A stretch of DNA of 32,905 nucleotides from an uncultured Bradyrhizobium sp. (GTDB lineage Bacteria; Pseudomonadota; Alphaproteobacteria; Rhizobiales; Xanthobacteraceae). Location of the stretch: NCBI RefSeq assembly GCF_947648125.1, contig NZ_CANSMR010000048.1:1-32905 (forward strand), in the 5' to 3' direction. Below, piece by piece: positions 1 through 8,436 of this stretch. Position 1 is the first letter of the stretch; each line of letters begins with the position of its first letter. The notes beneath the pieces were generated by a model, which saw only the letters and a program-made list of their open reading frames with translations, made no database searches and had not been told where the DNA came from. Made by a program: the position numbers and the translations under genes.

Positions 1-1
1 A

Positions 2-1234
2 GAGACGTCGACACTCGCCACGACCCTGTTCTCGACCTCGGACGCCGACAACGACCCCATCGCCCAGTACGCGTTCTGGGACACCGGCGGCAACGGCCAC
101 TGGGTGGTAAATGGTGTCGCGCAGGCGGCTAACACCGAGATCGATGTGTCGGCGGCGAACCTGTCGCAGGTCAGCTACGTGTTCGGCCCCGGCGGTTCGC
201 CGGCGGATACGCTGTACATCAGGGCCAACGATGGCTTCATGTGGGGCGGCTGGACGGCGTTCACGGCCCCGTCAGGGTCCGATCATGCGCCGGTGGTGAC
301 GGCGCCGAACGTCGCAGCAACCCATGGAGAGACGTCGGCGCTCGCCACGAGCCTGTTCTCGGCCACGGATGCCGACAACAACACCATCACCCAGTACGCA
401 TTCTGGGACACCGGCGGCAATGGCCACTGGGCGATCAATGGTGTCGCGCAGGCAGCCAACACCGAGATCGATGTGTCGGCGGCGAACCTGTCACAGGTGA
501 GCTACGTGTTCGGGCCGACCGGCACCACGCCCGACACATTGTACGTCAGGGCCAACGATGGCCTGTTGTGGGGAACCTGGACGGGATTCACGGCAACGCC
601 GGGGCCCGACCACGCTCCGGTTGTGACGGCATCGAACGCGACCGGGACTCACGGCCATTCGGTCGCAGCCACGAGCCTGTTCTCGGCTACGGACGCCGAC
701 GGCGACACGATCACCCAGTACGCGTTCTGGGACACCGGCGGCAACGGCCACTTTGTTGTCAATGGTGCCATCCAGGCCGCCAACACCGAGATCGACGTGT
801 CGGCGGCGAACCTGTCGCAGGTGAGCTACGTGTTCGGTCCCGGTGGTTCGCCGTCGGATACGCTCTACGTGCGGGCCAATGACGGCATGTTGTGGGGGAG
901 CTGGACGGCGTTCTCGGCGACCGCAACCAACCAGGCGCCGACGGTGTCGGGCTCGAACGTGGTGACGGTCTCCGGGCAGACCTTCGCCGCATCGAGCCTG
1001 TTCAGTGCGGCGGACGCGGATGGCGATACCATCACGAAATATGCGTTGTGGGATTCCAACACGAACGGGGCCTGGATCGTCAACAACACAGTGCAGAAGG
1101 CAAATACCGAGATCGACATCACAGCGGCGCAACTTTCCCAGACCAGCTATCAGGCCGGCTCGGGTACGGACCAACTCTGGATCCGGGCCTATGACGGCAT
1201 TGCGTGGGGGGCGTGGCAGTCCTTCAACGCGACT
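2..1234 (+). repeat. In-gene tandem repeats of about 306-327 bp
   Basis: The coding repeats begin at about 281, 608 and 929, with a partial copy before 281. The blocks around 130-190, 457-516, 778-837 and 1097-1150 encode the TEID...LSQ..SY segment. The first three are nearly identical at DNA level as well as protein level, including synonymous positions, while the last has diverged. This points to recent duplication or gene conversion among the upstream units. Confidence 0.85.
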
Positions 1235-1627
1235 GGCGAAAGCTCCGGCAGTGCCAACATCGCAGCGGGCGCCACCCTGGAATTGCCGGGGGCGTCGAGC
1301 GCCACCGTCGCATTCCAGGGCTCGACGGGGACGCTGAAGCTCGACAATTCCGCGAGCTTTGCCGGAACCGTCGCCGGGATGACGGGTTCGGATGCGATCG
1401 ATTTCGCGAACATCAATTTCGCGAGCGTTCACACGCCGACCTTCAGCGGAACCAGTGCGAGCGGCACGCTCACGGTGACGGACGGCACCGTCACGGCGAG
1501 TATTATGCTGCTCGGCAACTACATGGCCTCGACCTTCACGACCTCGAGTGACGGCCATGGCGGGACCCTGGTTGTCGATCCGCCGGCGACGCAGGTCAGC
1601 CAGCTGGCGCAGCCGCAGCATGCCTGA
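2..1627 (+). CDS. Large tandem-repeat secreted protein, 3' end (5' truncated by window)
   Basis: The reading frame is open from base 2 with no stop, so the gene begins outside the window and only about 541 C-terminal residues are seen. They consist of one partial and three full repeats of about 105-109 residues. Each repeat carries a D-A-D-x-D turn (for example TDADGDTITQYAFWDTGG), a TEIDVSAANLSQVSYVFGP block and a final RANDGxxWGxWTxF block. A different tail of about 125 residues, rich in Gly, Thr and Ser with a GGTLVV end, follows. Acidic repeats, almost no cysteine and a Gly/Thr-rich tail are typical of giant surface or exported proteins that leave by type I secretion; that route is inferred, since no export genes are in view. 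Adhesion or biofilm matrix is a possible role but unproven. The gene is closed by the terminator at 1700-1727. Confidence 0.7.
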   Translation, partial: ETSTLATTLFSTSDADNDPIAQYAFWDTGGNGHWVVNGVAQAANTEIDVSAANLSQVSYVFGPGGSPADTLYIRANDGFMWGGWTAFTAPSGSDHAPVVTAPNVAATHGETSALATSLFSATDADNNTITQYAFWDTGGNGHWAINGVAQAANTEIDVSAANLSQVSYVFGPTGTTPDTLYVRANDGLLWGTWTGFTATPGPDHAPVVTASNATGTHGHSVAATSLFSATDADGDTITQYAFWDTGGNGHFVVNGAIQAANTEIDVSAANLSQVSYVFGPGGSPSDTLYVRANDGMLWGSWTAFSATATNQAPTVSGSNVVTVSGQTFAASSLFSAADADGDTITKYALWDSNTNGAWIVNNTVQKANTEIDITAAQLSQTSYQAGSGTDQLWIRAYDGIAWGAWQSFNATGESSGSANIAAGATLELPGASSATVAFQGSTGTLKLDNSASFAGTVAGMTGSDAIDFANINFASVHTPTFSGTSASGTLTVTDGTVTASIMLLGNYMASTFTTSSDGHGGTLVVDPPATQVSQLAQPQHA

Positions 1628-1699
1628 GGCTTCAAGATGAGGGCTGTGTGGGCCTGTCGCGGGCCCACCGCAACCAGATCCCTCAGCCGGCAGAGACAA

Positions 1700-1727
1700 A
1701 AAAGGCCCGCCTCTCCGCGGGCCTTTT
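1700..1727. terminator. Two-way intrinsic terminator
   Basis: A perfect 11-bp stem, AAAAGGCCCGC paired with GCGGGCCTTTT, surrounds a 6-base loop (CTCTCC). The A-run on one side and the T-run on the other give a U-tract in both directions. It lies between two converging genes, the repeat protein (stop 1627) and the HerA-like ATPase (stop 1787), and so can serve both. Confidence 0.9.
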
Positions 1728-1786
1728 CGTATGCTGCGCTTGCCGAATTCCGCGCAAGACTGAACGCTTCGTCGCTCAGTGCCTGA

Positions 1787-3316
1787 TCACAGCGACGGGT
1801 TGTTGCAGGTCGCTTCCGCCGGCGCCTCGTCGGCATTCGGGTCGGCTGCGGCCGTGGCCCAGGCGAGCTCGACAAGTGTCACGATCCGCCGGCCGGCACC
1901 GTCAAGCTGGCAGACAATCAGGCCCTGCTCCTCGATGTAGGTCAAAAGATGCCGGGCGCGGCGCAGCGAGTGCGTGCCATAGGCGCGGGCGATCGCTGCA
2001 TCGCTCGGGCAGGGCCAGCCTTCCTTCGCTGCGCGGGCGATCATCATGAAGACGCCCTGCATGTCTTCGGGCAGGATCGCGGCACGCAGCGAGACGTCCT
2101 GCCACGCGTCGTCCTCCGCCATCTCGGTGCCGAGTCCGGCGCGGGCGCGCGTCAGCATGCGGCGGAAATCGGTCAGCTCGGGCACGACGGCACCGAGACC
2201 CTCGATCCGGCAGCGCACCACGAACTCCTGATAGAGCACTCCGATGGCGCGGAAGCCGGCGTCGGGCTCGGCGAGGATCGCGCGCAGGATGCGATCCAGC
2301 CGCTCACGCCGCTCGGCTAGCTGCTCGGCGCTGAGTGGCGGTTCGGTAGCCTCGGGATCGGTCTCAAGTGCCGGCTGCTTGGCGGCCATCAATTGGCTGA
2401 GCAGGTCGGGCGACGGCGCGCGGCGCGGCGGTCTGGCTGTTGTTTCGGGCGGCGGGGCCGCGAGGATGATGGCGCGTGCATCCTCAAGAGCCGCTTCAGG
2501 CAGCGGCATCAGCCGCGGCGCGGCGTTGCGCGGTTGCGTGTCGGTCGGACCGATGCGGAGGCCCAGCGGACGGCGGGAGAGTGCGGGTCCCAGCGCCATG
2601 AATTGTCCGCGCTCCAGATCGCGGAACGCCTCCGCCTGCCGTCGCTCCATGCCGAGCAAATCGGCGGCGCGCGCCATGTCGATATCGAGGAAGGTCCGGC
2701 CCATCAGGAAGTTCGATGCTTCGGCCGCGACATTCTTGGCGAGCTTGGCCAGCCGCTGGGTCGCGATGATCCCGGCCAGCCCGCGCTTGCGGCCGCGGCA
2801 CATCAAATTGGTCATCGCGCCGAGCGAGAGCTTGCGTGCCTCGTCGGAAACTTCGCCCGCGATCGCCGGCGCGAACAGCTGCGCCTCGTCCACCACCACC
2901 AGCATCGGATACCAGTGGTCGCGGGCAACCTCGAACATGCCGCCGAGGAAGGCGGCGGCGCGCCGCATCTGGTTCTCGGCGTCGAGCCCCTCGAGATTGA
3001 GCACGGTGGAGACGCGATGGATGCGCACGCGCTCGCCGGCGACCTGCAGGCTGCGTTCGGTATGGTCCTCGGCATCGATGACGAGGTGGCCGAATCGCTC
3101 GGCCAGGGTCACGAAGTCACCCTCGGGATCGATGATGGTCTGTTGCACCCATGGCGCGCTCTGTTCCAGCAGCCGGCGCAGCAGGTGGGATTTTCCGGAA
3201 CCCGAATTGCCCTGCACCAGGAGGCGCGTGGCCAATAGCTCCTCGAGGTCGATGGCCGCCGATGCGCCGGCCGTCGTCTGTCCCATCTCGATTGCTACGG
3301 TCATGTCCCGACTCAA
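1787..3316 (-). CDS. HerA/DUF87-like P-loop ATPase
   Basis: The 509-residue protein has a Walker A GNSGSGKSH at residues 36-44, an IDPEGDF block at 62-68 as in HerA/FtsK-type ATPases, a Walker B MLVVVDEAQ ending near residue 146, and a GRKRGLAGIIATQRL sensor-like block at about 173-187. The last 200 residues look like helical or winged-helix DNA-binding sequence (residues about 330-490). By family knowledge these are hexameric ATPases that move DNA or act in repair or defence. No NurA nuclease or other partner lies beside it, so the role is open. The start is either the TTG at 3316, with AAGGA four bases upstream, or the ATG at 3304 (505 residues). It is divergent from the MFS gene across 237 bp. 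Confidence 0.8.
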   Translation of the reverse strand: MSRDMTVAIEMGQTTAGASAAIDLEELLATRLLVQGNSGSGKSHLLRRLLEQSAPWVQQTIIDPEGDFVTLAERFGHLVIDAEDHTERSLQVAGERVRIHRVSTVLNLEGLDAENQMRRAAAFLGGMFEVARDHWYPMLVVVDEAQLFAPAIAGEVSDEARKLSLGAMTNLMCRGRKRGLAGIIATQRLAKLAKNVAAEASNFLMGRTFLDIDMARAADLLGMERRQAEAFRDLERGQFMALGPALSRRPLGLRIGPTDTQPRNAAPRLMPLPEAALEDARAIILAAPPPETTARPPRRAPSPDLLSQLMAAKQPALETDPEATEPPLSAEQLAERRERLDRILRAILAEPDAGFRAIGVLYQEFVVRCRIEGLGAVVPELTDFRRMLTRARAGLGTEMAEDDAWQDVSLRAAILPEDMQGVFMMIARAAKEGWPCPSDAAIARAYGTHSLRRARHLLTYIEEQGLIVCQLDGAGRRIVTLVELAWATAAADPNADEAPAEATCNNPSL

Positions 3317-3553
3317 ATTGTCCTTGCGGGACGCGGCTTAACAAGCCGATCGCGCCCCGTCGAGCGAACCACGGCATGATCCCCAGGCGCGAGGCGATCT
3401 CCACCGTGACACCTTTGAGCCGGCCGTGGCCGTGACGTCGATGTGAGCGGCGCCGCCATTCTCGTGCCGGATACCTCCGTCCCGTTTGCCGGAGGTGTTC
3501 GTTTGCGCAAACCCCGTCATAGTCCTCAGCACAAAAGAAACGTGCGAGGAAAC

Positions 3554-4843
3554 ATGACTGAGAGCATCGTTGATGCCGTTGCGCCGTCGGTCGCGGCGAT
3601 TGGCGCGGCGTCGCCGCGAAAGGTGTTTTGGGCGACCTGGTTCGGCTGGATGCTCGATGGCTTCGATTCCTCGATGTACGGCTACATCCTGGTCAGCGCG
3701 TTGAGCGAACTGTTGCCCGCTAGCGGCATCGAGCCGAGCAAGGCCAACATAGGCATCTATGGCGGCCTGCTGTTCTCGATCTTCATGCTGGGCTGGGCCT
3801 GCTCGATGGTCTGGGGCTGGGCCGCGGACCGTTACGGGCGCGTCAGGATCATGTGCTGGACGGTGCTGGTCTACTCGCTGTTCACGGCGCTATGCGGGCT
3901 TGCAACTGGAATCGTGATGTTCGCATTGTTTCGCTTCGTTGCCGGCTTCGGCATCGGCGGTGAATGGGCCGCGGGCACGCCGCTGCTGCAGGAATCCGTG
4001 CCGGAGAATACGCGGGTGCGGCTCGCGGGCTGGCTGCATACGGCCACGCCGACCGGGTTGTTCCTCGCCGCCGCCGTGACGCTCGTGATCGGCAGCACGC
4101 TCGGCTGGCGCGGCATGTTCCTGCTCGGCATCCTGCCGGCGCTGCTGATTGCGTATCTGCGCAGCAACATTCCCGAACCCGAGGGCAGCGCGTCGCGCGA
4201 GCGGCCTTCGGTCGCTGCCTTGTTCGCCGGGGATCAGGCGCGCACCACCTGGGCGGCGGCGCTGATGATGGCCTGCATCATCTTCGGCCTGTGGTCGTCG
4301 AACTTCTGGGCGCCCACCGTGATCTCGACCAAGCTGGTCGCGGCGGGGGCGACGCCAGCGCATGCGCAGGAGATGGGCGCGGTGGCCGGGCTGATCACCA
4401 ATGTCGGCACGCTGATCGGCTGCCTTCTTGTACCGTGGCTCACCGAATGGCTCGGCAGCCGGCGCCGCACCGCGGTGCTGTTCTTCATCGGCGGGCTGAT
4501 CTCCGTCGTGGTCTGCTATGAAGTCGCGATCGAATGGCTCGACAGCCTGACGCTGTTCATGGTGCTGCTGCCGGTGCTCGGCTTCTTCACCAATGGCGTG
4601 TTCGGCCTGTTCACGATCTGGCTGCCGGAGATGTTTCCATCCGCGTTGCGCGGCTCGGGCTCCGGTTTCGCCTTCAGCATGGGCCGCGTGCTCGGCGCCG
4701 CCGGCCCGACGCTGATCGGCGCGCTCGCCGCCCGCACCGGAAGTTTCCCGCTGGCGATCTCGATGTTGTCGCTGATCTATCTGATCGGCCTGCCCTTGAT
4801 CCGGCTTGCGCCGGAGACGGCGGGCAAGCCGCTCGCGAAATAG
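3554..4843 (+). CDS. MFS transporter, metabolite:proton symporter type
   Basis: The product has 429 residues and about 12 hydrophobic segments. The loop between helices 2 and 3 carries the MFS signature GWAADRYGR (G-x3-D-R-x-G-R), and helix 1 has the GWMLDGFD segment common in aromatic-acid and sialic-acid type symporters. The ATG at 3554 is chosen because GAGGA (3546-3550) sits just upstream and the protein then begins as relatives do; the frame stays open back to 3443 but that stretch has no MFS character. The inner-membrane protein probably imports an organic acid using the proton gradient, and its substrate cannot be told from sequence. A hairpin with 7-bp arms (3473-3479 and 3490-3496) lies in the leader. 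Confidence 0.85.
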   Translation: MTESIVDAVAPSVAAIGAASPRKVFWATWFGWMLDGFDSSMYGYILVSALSELLPASGIEPSKANIGIYGGLLFSIFMLGWACSMVWGWAADRYGRVRIMCWTVLVYSLFTALCGLATGIVMFALFRFVAGFGIGGEWAAGTPLLQESVPENTRVRLAGWLHTATPTGLFLAAAVTLVIGSTLGWRGMFLLGILPALLIAYLRSNIPEPEGSASRERPSVAALFAGDQARTTWAAALMMACIIFGLWSSNFWAPTVISTKLVAAGATPAHAQEMGAVAGLITNVGTLIGCLLVPWLTEWLGSRRRTAVLFFIGGLISVVVCYEVAIEWLDSLTLFMVLLPVLGFFTNGVFGLFTIWLPEMFPSALRGSGSGFAFSMGRVLGAAGPTLIGALAARTGSFPLAISMLSLIYLIGLPLIRLAPETAGKPLAK

Positions 4844-4861
4844 CAAGCGCAGGCGGCTTGC
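4843..4861. terminator. Weak hairpin between convergent genes
   Basis: GCAAGC and GCTTGC form a 6-bp stem with a 7-base loop between the MFS stop (4843) and the alaX stop (4871). There is no T-run on either side, so termination is only possible, perhaps Rho-assisted. Confidence 0.3.
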
Positions 4862-4870
4862 GAGAGCCGG

Positions 4871-5582
4871 TCAGACCGCAACCTTGATCCTGCGGTTCTG
4901 GCGGCCCTTGTTGTCGATCTTGACGATGCGTGCGGGTCGCGCGCGCCCGGTCGACGCCAGATGCGTCCCGCCGCAGGCCTGGCGATCAAGGTCGAGGATT
5001 TCGACGATGCGAACCAGTCCATCCTCTCCGGCCGGCGGGGCGACGGCCTTGCTGCGGAACAGGCCGGGCACGGCCTGCGCTTCGTCGTGTGGCATGAAGA
5101 TGCTGCTCACCGGAAGATCCCGCCGGATGACCTCGTTCAGCGGCGCCTCAAGTGCCCGCAGCGTGTCATTGTCGGCTCCCGGCAGATCGAAATCGACACG
5201 GAACGTGGCATCGGCGTTGAGCTGGGCGCCGGTGAGAAGGGCGCCGCCGAACTGCGTGTAGACGAGTGCATTGACGACATGGGCCAGCGTGTGCAGTTCG
5301 CACATCAAGGCGCGAAATGCCGGCTCGACCTCGAGCGTCACGTTGCCGGAGGGCAGGGCTTCGCCAGCAAACAGATGCCACAGGCCGCGTTCGTCGCGCT
5401 CGAGTCCGGTGATGGGCAGCACGCCGCCGGACCATCTCAGGACACCCTGGTCCGGAAGCTGCCCGCCCCCTCCGGGAAAGAACGGCGAGCGCTCGACGAG
5501 GACGGAGCCGGGCCGAGCCGTCGCGCACCTCGGCTTCGAGCTGCAGGATCTCGGGATGATCGTGATAGAAGGCACGCGACAT
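4871..5582 (-). pseudogene. alaX: Alanyl-tRNA editing protein AlaX, frameshifted near its N-terminus
   Basis: AlaX proteins hydrolyse Ser or Gly wrongly charged on tRNA-Ala. The main frame shows the family's zinc ligands, an HTLAH pair (HxxxH) after ALMCEL and a CGGTH motif (CxxxH) near the C-terminus, plus the SPFFPGGGGQ loop. The natural N-terminus (MSRAFYHDHPEILQ..., ATG at 5582) lies in another frame. It runs about 21 codons to Asp at 5522-5520 and rejoins the main frame at Ala 5518 after one extra base (5519). Joined, the product would be about 236 residues. In the given sequence the main frame can start only from a GTG at 5575, giving an unfamily-like N-terminus. The start lies 11 bases after the opgC stop, so the two form an operon. 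This is either a true mutation or a base error. Confidence 0.75.
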
Positions 5583-5593
5583 CGACGACGCGC

Positions 5594-6763
5594 CTACGCC
5601 GCCGGCTTCGGGGCCGCCGGCGCCTGCGCAGCCACGGGCGGCTTCGGCGCCTTGTCGACCTTCTTCGACCAGGAGCGGTAGTAGGCGAGCACGGTCATCA
5701 GCACGATGCCGATCACGCTGACCACGATCTGCATCCAGAGGCTGCCAGAGACCTCGACCAGCACCACATGCGCGACCACGGCAAGGAACACGCCCGAGCA
5801 GAACACCTCGAGCGACTGCTGACCACATTTGATGATCGGCTGGAACACCGGCCACTCGTATCCAGCCCACTCGCGCGGCAGGAAGCGCGTGACGAAGAAG
5901 GCCAGCACCACGAAGTGCAGCACGCGATAGGGCGCGAGGTTGGTCTTGTCGTTGGGATTGAAGGCGTCATAGAGCCAGGGCGGCATCGCCTGGCCCAGCT
6001 CGGGGAAGCGGCCCGCCAGCGTCATCACCAGCGCGAACAACAGATAGGCGCCGCCGAGCCAGAGGAAGGCGCGCGAGCGGATGAACGTGATCGATTCGCT
6101 GGCGCCGCCGAGCGCGAACCAGCCGCCGAACACGAACAGGAACTGCCAGCAGAACGGGTTGAAGTACCATGAGCCGCCCGGATAGGCCGGCAGATTCCAA
6201 CCGAAATGCCGTGCGGCGAGATAGAGCAGGAACGAGGCCGCGAGCGTCAGATTGAGCTTGCGCAGCATCGCCCACAGCACCAGCGGATAGACCAGCATCA
6301 GCGCGATGTAGAGCGGCAGCACGTCCATGTTGACCGGCTTGAAAGCCAGGATCAGGCCCTGATAGAGCGTCTCCGCCGGATTCTGCATGAAGCCCGCGAC
6401 GTTGAATTCATTCTGCAGGTTGGGGTCGTGATAGCGCTGCGCGAGATAGCCGATCTCGGCGATGTAGATCACGAACAGCAGGACGTGCGCGACATAGATC
6501 TGCCAGGCCCGCTTGATCAGCCGGGTGGCGCCGATCACGGTGCCGCGCTCGAGCATCATGCGCGCATAGACAAAGGACGCGGTGTAGCCGGAGATGAAGA
6601 CGAACAGATCGGCCGCGTCGCTGAAGCCGAAATTCTTCTGCGTGATCCAGTTCACGGCGTTGTTCGGGATGTGATCGAGATAGATCGCCCAGTTGGCGAA
6701 GCCGCGCAACAGATCGAGGCGATAGTCGCGGCCACGCGGCGGCAGAACAGCCTTGACATCCAT
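5594..6763 (-). CDS. opgC: OpgC-type succinyltransferase for periplasmic glucans
   Basis: The 389-residue polytopic protein has about ten hydrophobic helices and an N-terminal RDYRLDLLRGFANW block followed by DLFVFISGYTASF, which are hallmarks of the OpgC/acyltransferase-3-like family (OpgC_C domain). Family members add succinyl groups to osmoregulated periplasmic glucans across the inner membrane. The tail is Lys/Pro/Ala-rich and cytoplasmic-looking. The ATG at 6763 is preferred because GGAG stands seven bases upstream and relatives begin close to RDYRLD; the frame is open to 6877 but without family likeness. It is followed after 11 bases by alaX. In rhizobia such glucans matter for osmotic adaptation and symbiosis, which is general knowledge and not shown here. 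Confidence 0.85.
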   Translation of the reverse strand: MDVKAVLPPRGRDYRLDLLRGFANWAIYLDHIPNNAVNWITQKNFGFSDAADLFVFISGYTASFVYARMMLERGTVIGATRLIKRAWQIYVAHVLLFVIYIAEIGYLAQRYHDPNLQNEFNVAGFMQNPAETLYQGLILAFKPVNMDVLPLYIALMLVYPLVLWAMLRKLNLTLAASFLLYLAARHFGWNLPAYPGGSWYFNPFCWQFLFVFGGWFALGGASESITFIRSRAFLWLGGAYLLFALVMTLAGRFPELGQAMPPWLYDAFNPNDKTNLAPYRVLHFVVLAFFVTRFLPREWAGYEWPVFQPIIKCGQQSLEVFCSGVFLAVVAHVVLVEVSGSLWMQIVVSVIGIVLMTVLAYYRSWSKKVDKAPKPPVAAQAPAAPKPAA

Positions 6764-6946
6764 CGGTTCGCTCCGATCCCCAGTGCCCGCGAGTCCAACC
6801 GCGGGTCGCCCATGGCATGATACTAGAACAGGATTTCGACGGTTGTGTATTGGTTTTCTGGGAAAGGATCGTCTCAACGGCAGGTCAAACAGCGTTGAAT
6901 TTGGATCAAATCATTCGCGCCGCGAGCCACTCGCCGGCAGACTTCG

Positions 6947-7032
6947 CGTAGGATGGGTAGAGCGAAGCGAAACCCATCGCTCCGTGGCCGCCCAACCAAT
7001 GATGGGTTTCGCTTCGCTCTACCCATCCTACG
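6947..7032. repeat. Intergenic palindrome, 32-bp perfect arms
   Basis: The left arm 6947-6978 and the right arm 7001-7032 are exact reverse complements of 32 bases (containing TAGAGCGAAGCGAAACCCAT) around a 22-base loop. It lies between opgC and the tetR stop at 7060 and has no coding sense. I recognise the arm as a dispersed repeat common in Bradyrhizobium genomes; copy number cannot be checked here. The rest of 6764-6946 holds nothing I can identify. Confidence 0.85.
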
Positions 7033-7059
7033 AGAGCCCGGGGCGGCACACCGGCGCAG

Positions 7060-7674
7060 TTAACGCTGAACGAACCCGTTGTGCAGCGTGGTGAACAGCG
7101 TCTTGCCCTTCTTCACCAGATCGTATTTGCGGCCATAGAGCAACCAGACCGCGGTCAAGTGGCACATGCCGCCCATCATCAGCGACATCGCCGTGTAGGG
7201 ATCGAGGTTGCGGCGATAGGTGCCGGCGCGGATCGCCTGCTTGATCAGCTGCACGTAGCGCAGCGCGTATTTGTCGACCGCCTTCTTGACCCGCGGCTCG
7301 GCGGCAAGGACGCTCGGCCATATCTCCAGGAAGAACACGCGGCCCCAGCTCGGGTTGTCCTTGATGTACTGGAAGTTGGTCAGGAAGATGATGCGAAGCT
7401 GCTCGACCGGGTCGCCGCTCTTCACCAGCAGCGGCTCGGTCTTCTGATACAGCGCTTCGAAATTGCCCTCGGGCACATCCAGCACCAGCGCGCGCTTGTC
7501 CTCGAAATAATCGTAGATGCTGGAGAGCGGTACTTTCGCGACAGCCGCGACCTCGGTGAGCGAGGTGCCGTCGATGCCCCGCTGGCCGAACAGCTTGGTC
7601 GCCGCCGAGAGGATCTGCTCGCGCCGATCGCGGCTGCGTTGTTGCTTGAGCTTGAGCGTCGTCCCCGAAGCCAC
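7060..7674 (-). CDS. TetR-family transcriptional regulator
   Basis: The 204-residue protein has an N-terminal helix-turn-helix: RREQILSAATKLFGQRG, then TSLTEVAAVAKVPLSSIYDYFEDK (residues about 17-60), the standard TetR pattern. The C-terminal helical ligand domain is divergent and ends LFTTLHNGF. The start is a GTG at 7674, with GGAG and AAGGAA just upstream; the frame is open to 7725. It lies 85 bases downstream of the acyl-CoA dehydrogenase remnant on the same strand. TetR proteins beside acyl-CoA dehydrogenases often sense acyl-CoA or lipids, so it may have governed that gene. The target here is unknown. Confidence 0.85.
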   Translation of the reverse strand: MASGTTLKLKQQRSRDRREQILSAATKLFGQRGIDGTSLTEVAAVAKVPLSSIYDYFEDKRALVLDVPEGNFEALYQKTEPLLVKSGDPVEQLRIIFLTNFQYIKDNPSWGRVFFLEIWPSVLAAEPRVKKAVDKYALRYVQLIKQAIRAGTYRRNLDPYTAMSLMMGGMCHLTAVWLLYGRKYDLVKKGKTLFTTLHNGFVQR

Positions 7675-7759
7675 TTCCTTCTCCCATCCCGCAAAAACAG
7701 TAAGATAGCGGAAGTGGATCACCAAGAACTATTGCAACATAAAGTGGAAGAGGCCGTTG

Positions 7760-8212
7760 TCAGATTGGCGCGTTCCATCGGTCATGGCGGCGGAACGCGT
7801 CGCGGGCGATGATCTGCCGCATGATCTCGGACGTGCCATCCAGAATGCGGACCACCCGCGTTTCCCGCCAGATGCGCTCGATCGGCAGGTCCCTGGAATA
7901 ACCGGCACCACCGAACATCTGCATGGTCATGTCGGCCACCCGCTGCACCATGTCGGCGCCGGTATATTTGGACAGTGCCGCAGCCGCGGTGCGGGCGGCG
8001 GCGTCGCCTTGGTCGTAGCACCAGGCCGCCTCATAGGCGACAAGGCGTGCGGCATGCAGCGCACTCGCCATGTCGGCGATCTGCCACTCGATGCCCTGAT
8101 GGTCGCGCAGCTTGCGCCCGAACGTCTCGCGCGCCGAGACATGTTCGAGCGCGTAGTCCAGCAGCACCCGGCCTTGCAGGATGCGGAGATCGTCGGGAAG
8201 CTCGAAATGCAT
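7760..8212 (-). pseudogene. Acyl-CoA dehydrogenase with internal deletion
   Basis: The reading frame encodes 150 residues, whereas acyl-CoA dehydrogenases have about 380. It begins MHFELPDDLRILQ, like the first residues of a full-length enzyme, and passes directly into GRVLLDYALEHVSARETFG, which belongs to the start of the C-terminal helical domain. The rest of that domain is present: the FAD/dimer block MFGGAGYSRDLPIERIW and the terminal RILDGTSEIMRQII. About 220-230 middle residues, including the beta-domain and much of the substrate pocket, are missing without loss of frame. The join is near base 8172. At the position of the catalytic Glu of medium-chain enzymes (YEGTS) this protein has Asp (LDGTS), a change seen in some subfamilies. 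It is probably a dead gene. Confidence 0.7.
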
Positions 8213-8436
8213 GGTGGGCTCGTATTTCGAATAATATTCGAAAAATGTGCGCCGTCATTCCGGCGGTGTCAACATTTGCCAAAGCGCCGGCGAACAAGGC
8301 GGTGTGTGCAGGGTACGGGTGAGAGCGGCCGGGAAGGTCGGAATTCCGTCCCCGATGGTTTCCGCCGCAAGTTTGTCCATTTCCTGCGCGATAAAACCAC
8401 GAGTTGTGAGTAGGCAGTTTGCCGCTGGGGGAAGAA

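Noticed and set aside
491-1699. Open frame of about 400 codons on the minus strand
   Set aside because: It mirrors the repeat protein in GC-rich DNA. Its product is Arg/Gly-rich without domain features, and the plus frame shows clear protein repeats.
2244-3341. Long plus-strand frame opposite the HerA-like gene
   Set aside because: The product is an Arg/Ser/Ala-rich shadow. The minus frame carries Walker A and B motifs.
3890-4846. Minus-strand frame opposite the MFS gene
   Set aside because: Low-complexity product rich in Arg, Gln, Asp, His and Ala, with no family likeness; the plus frame is a clear transporter.
4961-6172. Long plus-strand frame opposite alaX and opgC
   Set aside because: It crosses two recognisable minus-strand genes and encodes a His/Arg/Asp-rich shadow.
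6947-7032. Insertion sequence ends or a phage attachment site
   Set aside because: No transposase or integrase gene and no target duplication is visible; a dispersed palindromic repeat explains it better.
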